From NCBI GenBank assembly GCA_001643675.2, contig LSRY02000001.1, forward strand, positions 2,106,001-2,170,000: DNA of 64,000 bases, in the 5' to 3' direction. This document shows, in pieces, positions 1-11,188 of the stretch (positions are counted from its first letter, which is position 1; each line of letters opens with the position of its first letter). The notes under the pieces were generated by a model. The model saw nothing but the letters and a program-made list of their open reading frames with translations, searched no databases and was not told the origin of the DNA. Position numbers and translations under genes: made by a program. The DNA is from Monocercomonoides exilis. Its lineage: Eukaryota > Preaxostyla > Oxymonadida > Polymastigidae.

Positions 1-10
1 TTTGGTTCAC

Positions 11-1418
11 ATGAAAGACTCCATTAACAGAAAAGTTTTCGAGTTTGTAATTTATTTCTTTTATTTGATCTTTTTGTTTTGAGAGTATTTCTTTTCTTTT
101 TGAAGAATTATTTTCTGAATTAGAAGATTGCGATGAGGATGAACAGAAAGCGAAAATCGTAGAGATGAATGAAGTTATAGAAGAGATGGATGAAGAAGGA
201 CTTGAATCTGTGGTCACAGCAGAGGTGTTCAATGGAATTTACACAATGATCGAAGAAAAGAAAGTAACAATGAAAAATATATTGTTGTTGTTGAAGCACG
301 TTGGATGTTGCAAAGTGCTAAAAAGAGTATTTATTGATGAATTTGAAGTAACTTCGTTGAACAAAAGATTTGAGAAGATGATTATTGATGAAAATGAGAA
401 AAAAAAGGATGAAAAGAACGAAAAGCTGCTGACTGATCTTTGTGAATGCTATCTTTTGCTAAACGAAGAATTTCCTTCAGAATTGCTTTCAATATGTGTG
501 CGTTGCATTCTGAAAGAAGCGCTGAACAAAGAGGAAAACGAAAAAGCACAAAAAGAAGTGGAAATGGCGTTGCTTGCATTGAGCAAATGTTTCTATTTTG
601 GAGTTTGCTTTTCTTTTTTAATTTTGATAAAATTGAAATTTTTCATTTTTGTTGAGAAATTGGATAAAGAGCTATATTTGGGCGAGATCAAAGAAATTGT
701 CCAATATCACCAGGAACATCACAACCTCACTCGACTTGCTTACCAGTCTGCTTGGAAATTATTAATGAGCCGATTTTACTTTAACAAAAGCTTGGAGGAT
801 GAAATTGTGAATGAGCTGCATTTTGTGAGAGAAACAAGAAGAGAACTGGAGGAGCTTTCAAAGTGTGTGGATTGGAAGAGAAAAAAAGTGGAAAGAGAAA
901 AAGAAACGAAAGAAGTGATTGTTTTGATGAAATGGCTGCAATTATTGGAGTTTTTCTTTCGTTTCTGCTCATTTTGGAATGAAGAATTTGTTGGGCTTTT
1001 TGGCAACGTTGTTCAGTTATTTCGAGCATCAAGTGGCAATCACAGAGAAATAAGAGGGGAATGCATTGATTTTTTTCGAGCAGCAGCTGAAAATAAAATT
1101 ATGAAAGTTGAAGGCTTGTTGAAAGGAAGAGCTATTGATGTAATGATGGAGGAAATTCAGCAGCCAACGTTAGATGACGCAAATGCGTTTCGTATCTTGC
1201 GATTCTTTTTGATTATTTCGGAAAGATTGAAAAAAAAAGAGATTTTTGAAACTGACGAAGCGAAAAGAAAGGCAACGAAAAGAAAGATATTTGAAAAGCT
1301 GGAAGAAGAAGGATGCGAAGATACCTTCACAAGCCTTTATGGAGAAATTTCTTTTATTAATGATAAATGTCATGATGCATTATCGTTGACTATTTCTGAA
1401 TATTTTGTGATTATTTGA
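11..1418 (+). CDS. Repetitive charged helical protein family, copy A (spliced; start unclear)
   Basis: Seen: a long Lys/Glu-rich reading frame covering 106-1418, closely matching the minus-strand paralogue at 6671-7995 over its whole length (shared motifs include LLLLKH, CKVL, YHQEHHNLTRLA, SEYF/SDYF near the end). Comparison with that paralogue defines three exons: a short piece ending at 42, exon 2 at 106-602 and exon 3 at 657-1418. The introns are 43-105 and 603-656. The first exon reads TPLTEKFS in the right phase, but a TGA lies just upstream; the ATG at 11 fits only if one A of a small A-run is extra, so either the start lies before the window or the copy is frameshifted. No known domain is recognised. 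The pattern of amphipathic helices suggests a HEAT/ARM-like solenoid, which is inference only. I associate the family with oxymonads. No function is claimed. Confidence 0.6.
603..656 (+). other. In-frame, stop-free 54-nt intron in copy A
   Basis: The sequence starts GTTTGC and ends TTGAG, is 54 nt (18 codons) and has no stop, so a naive open reading frame runs straight through it. The paralogue at 6671-7995 has a 63-nt intron (7433-7495) with clear GT..AG ends and an early TGA at the same alignment position. Without the 54 nt the two proteins align directly. The inserted residues would be very hydrophobic and break an otherwise charged helical protein. Confidence 0.75.
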
Positions 1419-2594
1419 AGAAATGAAATATCATTTTGTTAACAAATATTTCCTTCTTTTCTTTTTTTAATCGTTTCAAAAAATCAAAAACAAGCGTTTA
1501 TTTGGAGATCTTTTCAGAGTTGTTTTTTCATATTTTCCTTCTTCGAAATGGAATAAAGCAATTTAATAAAAATGAAGAAAAGAAAAGAAAAAACGAAAGA
1601 AGAGAGAAAGAGAGAGAGAAAGAAGAAAATAAGAAAGAAAGAAAGGTCAAAAGAAAAATAAAGAATGCATTTGATAGCGCAATTCAAAGTGAAAATGGCA
1701 GCTTTGCAGCAAAGCTTCTCTATTGTCCATCTTCTGAATCTGCAAGCTTACATAAACGTCAAAAACAGTCATATTTTATTTTCCTGTTGAAATGTACATC
1801 TTTATTTGGCATCTTAAGAACTGAACTGCATTTTGCCTCTCTGATTGATAACATGGCTGATCCATTAATCTGATTCATTGAATTGTTTGATGAGTTTGTG
1901 CTTTCCCTCCGAATGACAGCACAGAAAACCAAATGGCTTTCTTCTTTGCCCAGAAACTTGACTATAAATCGATACAGGTTTCACAGACGCATATTAGAAT
2001 TTTTAATGTTGACACTGAGGATAAAAAGTACATAATCACCAATTGGCTTCAATAGCCCAGCTGAATTGCTAAATGCTTAGAATAAAGCAAATTAATTCCG
2101 AAGAAAAAATGGCTTCTAAAGAATGTAAAGTTGCAACTTCAAGCAAAATTATTAAATCAAATAAATATGACTTTTCAGAGGCCGAGAAAAATTGATAACA
2201 ACTGATGGAAGATGGAGAAAATGTTGATTTTCAAACATATTTTTCAGGAATCTTTTGTTGGATTTAGAATGGAAAATGAATCATGTAACATTCACAAAAT
2301 GATATAAGTGGCAACCTTTGAAAACGCAACGCTGATTAATAAAATACAAAAAACGTAGAGCAAATAGGAATATGCAATAAATTCCAGCCTTGAAAACATA
2401 GTATTTTATGGAATAAATTAATAATTCATCATAAAAAATATATATTAATTATGGTTAAATAATCTTTGAAGGTTTTGCCAATGAAAATTGCAATGTTGTA
2501 ATTGTGAAACGATAACAAACTCACAAGTTTGATATCAAGAATACGATCTTAAGCCATAATATTGTCACTAAATAATTGAAGAGGTTGAAATTTC
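1419..2594. other. Intergenic, nothing supported
   Basis: AT-rich sequence. A plus-strand open frame at 1436-1873 is driven by AAAGAA-type low complexity, has no homology I recognise and starts just after the stop of copy A. I treat it as noncoding. No RNA gene or repeat stands out. Confidence 0.5.
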
Positions 2595-5091
2595 ATGTTA
2601 AAATCGAGAGTGTATCTTGTTTTAGTTATTTTTTGCGCATTGTTTTAAACAAAAGAAGCACAAACAATAACTTCTATTTATAATGTTAAAAATGGAGTAG
2701 ACAGAGCATCAGCAAATAAAACAAAAGAAATTTCATTGAAGCATGTTGCTATTTACGTGGGTCAAAGTGGCACCTCAGATGCAAATGGGGAAACATTTGA
2801 AACACCAGTGAATACTCTGGTAAAAGCAAACACTTTGCTTACAGGCGATCCAGCTGAAGGGGGATATCACATTGAAGTTATTGCAACTGGCGAAGTTCCT
2901 GCAAGTGAAGCTGTAACATTTAACAAAGAAAAGGGAATCACTATTGTGGGAGTCGAAGAACAGGGAAATGAAGGTGAAGACCAAACAGAAATCGAAGCAA
3001 AGGCAACAATTGTTTGCTCTATTGGAGATGACGTTGTTCTTTTCACTTGCACGCAAACAGTAGAATACAGGAAAATCTCTTTTAAGTTTGGAACACTTAC
3101 AGGAACGAATTCATTGATTCATGCAACAGATGCTTCAGCTTCGCTGAGTTTGATTAGCTGCGATTTTGTGCGACCTACCCCACTGAAATCTGGAAGAAAT
3201 ACTGAAGGAGACGAACCACAAGCACTGGGAACCATTCTTGTGAAAGTGGAAGCAGGCACATTGACGATGGAGACAGTTATAGGCACAGCCTCTTATAATC
3301 CAGCTTTGTTTTTAACATCGCCGTTTTTGATTACCGGAGTGAAGACGGTTTCTTTGAAAATTTACAATTGTAAGAGATTACATCGAAAACAGGCCCTGTG
3401 ATGAAAATTGTTGGAGGAAGTGGGAAGAGCATTGCAGTGACGTTGGACGGCTGCAAATTTCCAAAATGTGCATCAGAAGAAGAAGCAGCAGAACCACAAA
3501 CGGCAAAAAGCGGAGCGTTGTATATTGAAAGCAGCAATCTCGCCAGTACATTTGCAATCCTCGATACAGCCGCGACAGCATTTGTTTCATGCGCCTGCAC
3601 CAATGGGAAGTCTGGAGGAATTTATCTGAAAATGACAGGAATTATAGAAGCTTCTTAATTGGTATGGCCAGGTACAGAAAGCAATTTGGTGTTTAGTGGA
3701 TGCAAAGCTTACAATAATCCATTGCAGATTTGTTCAACCACATGAAAATGAAAGCGAAAAAGAGAATGTTGTTGATTTTCATCTTGTGAAAGTGAATGGA
3801 GGCGCTTTAAATATGAGCAACGTGGAATGTGTTGATGAGAGCAACAAAGCTTCATTTCAAAATCCTCTGATTGATATTGAATGAGCGAAAGAGGTAACAC
3901 TGAAAGAAGTGAAGGTGAGCAATGTTAAAGTTGAAGATGGAGCAGCGATCAGTATAGCAGATGGAAGAGAAGAGGCATCGAGTGCGGTGATTGACGGGCT
4001 GAACATGGAATGTATTGAATCGAAGAATTCAGAAACAGCAGGGTTGAGTATCATTCTCAGTTCAGAAGAATCTTCAGTGTCGATTGGAAGGGAAAGCAAG
4101 TGCACATTCAAATCTTGCTCAGCGCAAGAAGGGAAAGCAGGAGCAATGTATATTGAGATGGAGAAGGCGATATCGAACTTGAAGCTTCCAGCTGAGGGCA
4201 ATCTGGAGATTGACGAGACAAACACAGGGAAAGATTCGTCAGGAGCGTCGTTGTGCATTGTTTCTCCAGACTTTGAGGAGTTCAGCCAACAAGAAGATGC
4301 CTTTGAGTTTGCGAAAGATTACAGCGATGAATCTACAGCTGGGTGGATTGTTGGAGCAGCTGATGCGGATGCAAAGCCCATTGATGTGTTTGAGAAATAT
4401 CTGAAGGACGAGAAAGATGAAGGAAAGAAAGAGGAAGATGGGAAGGAAGAAGGGAAGGAAGAGGGGAAGGAAGAAGGGAAGGAAGATGGAATAGAAAAAC
4501 AGGAATTTGAGGGAAGCAATGAATCAAAACCATTTGCTTGGTGGATTGTTGTGATTGTTGTGCTGGCTTGTATGATTGTTGTTATTGTGGTTGTATTTTC
4601 TGTTCTTCTTTTTGTTGAGAAGAAGAAGAACTCAAAGAAGAGGTGGGTGAATGAAGAAGAAGATGATGAAGAGGAAGAGGAAGAGGAAGAAGAAGAGGAA
4701 GAGGAAGAGGAAGAGGAAGAGGAAGAAGGAGAAGGAGAAGAAGAAGATGATAAAAAGAAGACAAAACGCAGAATGCAAAGAGAAAAAGAAAGAAAAGAAA
4801 AAGACAGAACAGCTAATAATCCTGTGAAAGAAGCAAATTCAAATGGAAATGGAAATGCATCTGTCAAACGAAATTTGAGCGGCACAAGAAATAACATTAA
4901 CAAATCTGAAGAAAAATTGCAGAAAGCTGAAAGAAAGGAAGGAATTAGTCGTGAATTTATTGAAGAAACATTAAGACAGGCTTTATCTCCTTCTTCTTCT
5001 TCTTCTTCTTCTTCTTCTTCTTCTTCTTCTTCTTCTTCTTCTTCTTCTTCTTCTTCTTCTTCTTCTTCTTCTTCTTCTTCTTCTTCTTCTT

Positions 5092-5122
<31 letters not shown>

Positions 5123-5531
5123 TTCTTATTCTTCTTCTTCTTCTTCTGCAACTTCTTCTGTGTTTAATAAAGAAGGACTGCAAGCAAACCAAATGAATGT
5201 GAATTTGAAAGAATTTGTGATAGAAACAAACACTTTTTCGCTGCAATCAAACAAACAAAATGAAGAAACAAGAATGAAAGATGAAGAAATCTATGAAAAT
5301 AGCTCAGAGGAAAAAGAGATTAAGAAAAGAAAAAAAGGAAAGAAAGCGAAAAGAAAGAAAGAGAAAAAAACAGAACATTTAATAGCGAATATCGAATTGG
5401 ATAATGAAGAAGCAATGGAGGAAGAACAAGAAGAGAGTGAAGAAGAAATTAAACAGGAACAAAAGAAAAGGAAGAAGAAGAAGAAGAAGAAAACAAAGAA
5501 ACTCGAAAGAACTGAAGAAGAAGAAATATGA
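2595..5531 (+). pseudogene. Broken beta-helix surface protein gene, acidic/poly-Ser tail
   Basis: Paralogue of the intact gene at 12384-14852. An ATG at 2595 opens a signal peptide (MLKSRVYLVLVIFCALF), followed at once by an in-frame TAA (2646-2648). The frame then continues through VGQSGTSDANGE and SCDFVRP blocks like those of the intact copy. Further lesions are a one-base loss near 3372, an in-frame TAA at 3656-3658, an out-of-frame deletion near 3700 that joins the end of unit 1 to the middle of unit 2, and an in-frame TGA at 3882-3884. The long frame 3909-5531 keeps the unit-2 C-terminus (IVSPDFEEFSQQEDAFEF), a membrane span near 4540-4615, a Glu run, a serine run of about 50 residues and a Lys/Glu-rich tail. 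Five independent lesions argue for a pseudogene rather than splicing or a variant code. The tail is far longer than the short tail of the intact paralogue. Confidence 0.85.
4987..5150 (+). repeat. (TCT/TTC)n trinucleotide microsatellite
   Basis: About 160 bp of almost perfect TTC repeat, read as serine in the frame of the surrounding pseudogene. Two TAT interruptions lie near 5121-5130. Length is likely variable between strains. Confidence 0.95.
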
Positions 5532-6670
5532 TGAAAAAGAATATTAAACAGCTAAAAAAAATAAAAATAAAAAACGAATTTTGATCAAAAAATATGTGTT
5601 GAATAAGAAAGAATTAGAAGGCAATTTGAAGATTACTTGTTTCGAATGACTAATTTATTTTTCCCCCAAATTTTCTTGAATTCTGGATGATATTTGCGAG
5701 ATTTCAATGAAAGATGATTATTTGCACTGAAAAGAAAAAGAAAGAAAGAAAAAGATTTGGATGAACAAGAAAGAGCAAAGATGACAAAATGCATTGAGGA
5801 AGAGAAAAATTAATTTCGCATTGAAAGAAAAAAAAGAAAGAAAACTGACGAAAGATTTGAAGAAAAGACTATTTTCAGAGCATGAGAGAAGAATTTGACA
5901 GAAATGGAAAGACTTCATAAGAAGAAAAGAAGAAAAGGAAAGAAAATGAAGAAAGAAATGAATTTATATCGAAAAATACGCGAAGCGGATGAAATTTCAT
6001 CTTAAGCACGAAATTCTGATAACACATAATATAACATTGTTATTAGCTAAGCTCTTTTAATCAAAATTTTCTTATCTTCTTCTTTTTTTCCCCCTTATCA
6101 TTCAATATTTGTTGTATTAGCTAGTTTATCTCGTTTGATATGTTTCCCTTCTTGAAAGAGAGCTTCATTGCAATTCACAAATTCCAAAGGTTGAATTTTT
6201 GATTTTCTCATTGAAATATCAACAGATTTTCTTTGAGAAGCTCTTCATTGTTATTGCAATGAAGCTTGTTTTTTGTTAACATTACATTCTTTGCTTTGGT
6301 TTTCTTATTCATTTCTTTTTTTTTTCACCTTTATTTTTTCTGATTTGTTCAAAGACGATTTTATTTTATGAAAATTGAGAAATTTCTTTTGTCTCAATTT
6401 GATTGAAATCACTAATTTTTTTTTAATTAACATGTGCTTTTTTCATTGAATGGCTTCCTTTGTTGTCCTTCTGTGTAACTCATCTCTTTTATTCTATTTT
6501 GTGTTCAATCTTTGTTTAAAAGAATTTTCATTTTTCTTTTTTTGAAAAAGAAAGCAAAACCATCATTTGAAAAAGCTCATTAATTTTCGATTTCACACAT
6601 TGGAAAAAAAAATTAAAAGAAAAGAAAAAAAATAATTTTTGAGCAACAAAACAAATAAAATCACATTTCT
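5532..6670. other. Intergenic, nothing supported
   Basis: AT-rich DNA with purine-rich (5720-5960) and pyrimidine-rich (6290-6550) stretches. Open frames here are low-complexity shadows. No RNA gene or mobile-element end is visible. Confidence 0.5.
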
Positions 6671-7995
6671 TCAAATATTCACAAAATAATCAGAAATATT
6701 TATTGACATTCCACGATAATATTTGAAGCGAATTGAAATTACTCCATGAAAGCTTGCGATGATATCTTCGTATCCTTCTTCTTCCATCTTTTCGAATACC
6801 TCCATTTTTATTGATTTTCGTCTCGCTTCTTCCATTTCATCTTTCTCCTTTGCTTTCAATCTTTTTGAAATATTCAAAAAGAAATACAAGCAATCAGACA
6901 TAATTTTATCATCCAAAGTTGATTGCTTCATTTCCTCCAAATAGAGATCAATAACTCCACTTTTCAAAAATTCATCAATTTTAACAAATGAATTATTTGT
7001 AACTGTTTGAAATGCATAAATGCATTGATTGCTAATTTCTCTGTGATTATCCTTCGCTGCTCGATATACCTGAACAATGCTATTGATAAATCGAGCAAAT
7101 TCTTCATTCTGCAATTGGCACCCGCCAAAATAAATGCTCGATGTTTCGAGCCATCTCATCAATGCAAATTCTTCTTTCGCTTCTTCTTTGTTCATTTCTT
7201 CTTCTTTCTTCTTCCAGTTCGCACACTTTGTTAGCTCTTCCAATTCTCTTCTTGCTTCTCTTCCAAAATGCAGCTTATTCACAATTATCTCTTCTAAGCT
7301 ATTGTCAGCCCAAAGTCTGGAAACTAAAAACCTCCAAGCAGACTGACAGGCAAGACGGGTGAGGTTGTGATGCTCTTGATGATATTTGATGATCTCTCTG
7401 ATTTCATTCAAAAACAGTTTTGTTTCCATTTCCTATGCAAAAAAGGAGGAAAAAACAATTCAATTACGTCAAAAATGAAAAATAATGACTCAAACGTTAT
7501 ATTGGCTAATGTTGCACAAAGCTAACAAAGCCATTTCCACTTCCTTCTGAGCCTCATCATTTTCCTCTTTTACCGATGCAGCTTTCAAAAGGCAAGGGAC
7601 TATAATTGAAATTATTTCTCCAATTTCACTGGAAATAAGATGCAAAGAAAGATAGCATTCGCAAAGATCAACAAGAAGAGTTTTATCTTTTTCTTCTTCT
7701 TTCTTTTCTTTTTCTTCAATCATCTTTTCAAATCTTCCGTTTAACTGAGATTCTTCAAATCCATAAATCCACCAGCCAAAAAGAACTTTACAATATCCAA
7801 TGTGTTTCAGCAACAACAATGTATTTTCCATTGAAAGTTTCTCTTCTTCGATCATTTCGTTTATTTTGTCGAACGGTTCTTCTCTGAAAATTGATTCGAA
7901 TTCTTCTTCATTCATTCCATCAACTATTTCATTCATTTCTTCAATTTTCTGCTTCTGTTCTGCTTCAGTGAATTGTTCCAACTGTGAAAGTTTCT
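6671..7995 (-). CDS. Repetitive charged helical protein family, copy B (spliced)
   Basis: Minus-strand paralogue of copy A, in inverted orientation. Exon 3 is 6671-7432 and exon 2 is 7496-7995. The 63-nt intron between them (7433-7495) starts GTTTGAG and ends GCATAG in phase 0. Exon 2 starts after an acceptor TTTTTTAG at 7996-7997, in phase 1. This matches copy A, so a further 5' exon is expected; a possible GT lies at 8047, but the sequence before it has a TAA in phase, so I could not place the first exon. The product is Glu/Lys-rich and helical with conserved blocks EEMNEIVDGMNEEEF, LLLLKHIGYCKVL, YHQEHHNLTRLA and a C-terminal ISDYFVNI. There are no internal stops after splicing. Function unknown. 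Confidence 0.65.
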
Positions 7996-8047
7996 CTAAA
8001 AAATGTGAAAAATCAAAAGAGAAAAAAGAAGCATTTATTTTTAAAAC

Positions 8048-10337
8048 CAACAATTTCTTATAACATTTTGCAAACTAATAAATATTTGCTTTTTTGAATG
8101 TGACTGTAAAATCGCAAAATACACCAAAACAAATAATAAATTCGTTTTCGAAATATTCGTGTTTTGTTCAAATTAAAAGAATTAAAAAAAATCAAATCAA
8201 TTATCAAACAACATTAAAGTCCATACGTCTTCGTATTCCATCAATGGTTTTTGCCTCAAAACAAGAAAATATTTGAATAAAATAATCCTCTTTCTTGGAA
8301 AGTAAATAAGGGTGACCAACCTATAATTTTATAAGTGAAGATTTTTGATTGGTGATTTGCCGCAGCAAGAGCATGTTTGAGCTGCTTATGAGCACAACTA
8401 CAGATGCATCCATGCGAGATATAGCAATGCAGAAGAACAGGGATTTTGTTTCCAGATGGAGGAGCGAGTGGCTGTTTGCATCGATTGCTTGCGAAAAGTG
8501 AATTGTGAAGAAAACCAGCATGAAATTAGAACTAGGTTGTATATTGCAAAACATATGATGCAACACCAGATGCAATAATTTGAATGAAAAATAATTTAAG
8601 CAAGATGCAGAAAAAGCGAGGAGAATAACCGAAAGATTGAATTGAACCGCTTGTTCATTTCGAGGGAAATGTGTTTCACTTGGTATTTCTTTTGCTCAGG
8701 ACTTGTTTTGCGTGATTTTTTGAGAGAAGGATGATTTTGTGGAAAAGGAAAGGGAATTGGGGGTTTGGACAATGAAGCGAACAGAACGAAGCACTCAGCT
8801 GGTCTTAACAACAAACGCATTGCCATTTACGCGAAACCCGTTGGAAAGCTATCATTAAAGAAATGGCGTTAAATAAGTCTTTGAAAAAGAGTTGATTTCT
8901 TGTTTATTTGGATAATATTAATTTTCACATGACTTCATTATCGGTTTCATAAAGGATTTTTTGCTTTCGATGATGTTCTTTACCAACCATTTGTTGTCCA
9001 GTTGTCTGTTTTTTTATGTGGCAAGAGGCAATTTTGGAGAGCAAAAAAGCCAGCTGGGCCGATAATTACCAATCCATTGGAGATGGGAAAATAATTCAAG
9101 GCCAAAACAATGGTTTGACTTTTTTTTGTTTCATTCATTTTTCTTTAATGGCGTTATTTGAATGAATTCAAAATGACTATGAACAGGAATGCCATAGAAA
9201 GAAAAGCCTTCTTTTTATTTCGCGAAAGATTCAGAAGTTTTGAGATTATTCTTGTTTGCCTTGCATTCAACGATGATATTCGTGGCTTCTGCCTTCTGTT
9301 TTTCATGCTTCATCATCGATTAACTCATCTTCTTCTTCGCATTCATCAGTATTTCCAAGAATTATTTGATGGAAACAGCCATTTTGATGCTTTAATGGAA
9401 AGATTCACAATTCCTGGTGAAATATGCAGAATTTAAGTTGGAATTGGAGTGCTTCCAAAAAGAGAAGAGAAAAAGGAGGGAAGATGCAGCGATGGACAAG
9501 AAAACAAGGAAAAAATGGTTGTGAACAAGAAAAGTGGATTTGAAGAAGAAGAAGAAGAAGAAGAAAAGAGAAAAGAGAAAGAGGAAATAAGCTATTTTTG
9601 AAAGAGGAAAAAGATATTTTCTTATGAATGAAATGAAAGAAGAAAAGATGTTCCTCATAATGAGGAAAGAAAGCACAGAGAAAGAAAGCAAGAGAGAAGA
9701 AGAAGACTTCTTTGAAATCTGCTTTGAGAAAAGAAGAAGAAAATGTTTGGATTAATAATTCCAGCAAACGCACTAAAAGATGAGCCAAAAGGGGGAATTT
9801 TCATGGAATAAAAGGAAAATATTTATGGAAAGAAGAAGAAGCAGAAAGATAAAACCAAAATAGGGAAAATCAATCAAAGAGAAATATTTCTCCGATGCTG
9901 CTAATTCTCCGGATTTGGTTCAAAAATCTTAAAAAGTGATATTTTGAGGATATAAGCAGAAGAAGGGAAGAATAACAATAAGAAGAAGAAGAAAGATGAG
10001 AAAGAAAAAGTATTTCATCAGATGATCAGAGCGAAGAGGGAGAGAATTTAATTGGGGAAAAGAGAGAATGAGTGAAAAGATTGTCCTGTGAAAGATGAAG
10101 AAAGAAGGGAAAAGATAAATGGAGATGATGAAAAATGAAAAGAGAGGGAAAATTGATTTGAAAAAGAAAAACAAAAAACAATATGGCATTTTTTTCATTC
10201 ATTGAACAACAGCAATATGCTCGGAAAATAACATTTCTTTTTCTTTTCCATATCATAATCATAATCATTCTCTTCTCCTTCGTCTTCGTCTTCTTCTTCT
10301 TCTTCCTTTTCTTCCTCTTCTTCCTCTTCTTCTTCAG
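8048..10337. other. Mostly noncoding; small coding-like fragments
   Basis: No complete gene found. At 8373-8501 (plus) a 42-residue frame with mixed composition (MRDIAMQKNRDFVSRWRSEW) follows a possible acceptor at 8365 and may be a lost exon; I do not recognise it. A second short mixed-composition stretch on plus lies near 8740-8870. A 92-residue plus frame at 9158-9436 has no recognisable domain. From 9440 to 10160 the plus strand is purine-rich (GAAGAA), and 10260-10337 is a pyrimidine tract ending in CAG that looks like the acceptor for the eIF2A-like exon. Confidence 0.35.
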
Positions 10338-11188
10338 CACCTCCAGCCGACTCACCCTATCTTCTGGGCCGTTGCTTCAATCCGTGGGGCAACGACATCA
10401 GCTGGTCGTGCGACAGCCGCTTTTTCGTGTCTGCCGTGTGCACGCCAAGACTGCGTGTGGACAACTTGTTTATCCTCTTCAATGTGAAAGGCCACCGCTT
10501 GGCTTCGTTTGGGGTGGAGACTTTGTTCGACGTGAAGTTCCAGCCGGCGCTGTTTGCGTCGGCGAAGGAGAAGGAGAGGCAGATGGTGAAGTGGAGAGAA
10601 GCTGGAGTTAATTCCTCATCTGCTTCATCTTCTTCACCTGCTTCTTCTTCACCTGTATCATCATCATCTTCTACTTCTTCTTCTGATTCTGCTTTAGATG
10701 GGCCAATAACCATCGAAAAGCAACCATTTCGCCTTCTCTTCCTTCTTTCCCCTTCTTCTTCTTCTTCCTCCTCCTCCTCTTCTCCCTCTTCTTCTTCTTC
10801 TTCTTCATCTTCTTCCACTTACTCATCAGGAGCTGTCCAATCATCTGATGCGTCCACTGCCCCTCAGCCGGTTGGGGTGTATCGAGTGAAAGGTGCTTCT
10901 TCCTCATTTGCAGAGCGACTGAGAATGCAAATGCAAGGCTCTTCATCATCACCTTCTTCTTCTTCTTCATCACGTTTTTCCTCCTTCTCCACTCCTTCTC
11001 CTTCGTTCTCTTCTTCTTCTTCCTCCTCTTCTTCCTCAATTAGCGATGCTTCTCTATTTGTGAGAGGAGGGCGGAAGCAGAATGAGAAGAAAGACAGTGC
11101 TGGAGAGCCTCAGGGAAGATACATTGCAGGGCTGGGATTTGTGAATTCAAAGAACAAGAGAGGGAAGAAGAAAGGGAATCCGAAATAA
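10338..11188 (+). CDS. eIF2A-like C-terminal exon (N-terminal propeller not found)
   Basis: After a polypyrimidine tract ending TTCTTCAG at 10337, a phase-1 exon runs to TAA at 11188. Its first 80 residues read like the last blade of the eIF2A beta-propeller: a W-SCDSRFFVSAV strand, the highly characteristic PRLRVDN motif and a following F--LFDVKFQPA strand (human eIF2A has a PRLRVNN motif at the same place). Next come serine-rich linkers with some GC-richer codons and a basic C-terminus (GKKKGNPK), comparable with the disordered basic tail of eIF2A. eIF2A is a WD-type factor that binds initiator tRNA on the 40S ribosome. The other propeller blades, about 350 residues, are not recognisable in the 2 kb upstream. 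This is therefore a truncated or relocated copy, or the 5' exons are very diverged. Confidence 0.5.

Noticed and set aside
1436-1873. 145-residue plus frame
   Set aside because: Lys/Glu/Arg low complexity in AAAGAA-rich DNA directly after a stop, with no start context or homology.
2646-2648. In-frame TAA after the signal peptide as evidence for a variant genetic code (TAA = Gln, known in some oxymonads)
   Set aside because: Clean genes in the window end in TAA or TGA (Rpn9 ends TAA). The same pseudogene also has TGA stops, a frameshift and a deletion.
4319-4903. 194-residue minus frame, plus similar Ser/Leu or Lys/Arg runs on both strands of every TTC repeat
   Set aside because: Mirror images of the microsatellites; the real frame is the other strand.
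8596-8826. 76-residue minus frame
   Set aside because: No recognisable features; opposite-strand pieces have better mixed composition.
10183-10611. 142-residue plus frame overlapping the eIF2A-like exon
   Set aside because: It reads the intron pyrimidine tract as Phe/Leu and then the eIF2A exon out of frame.
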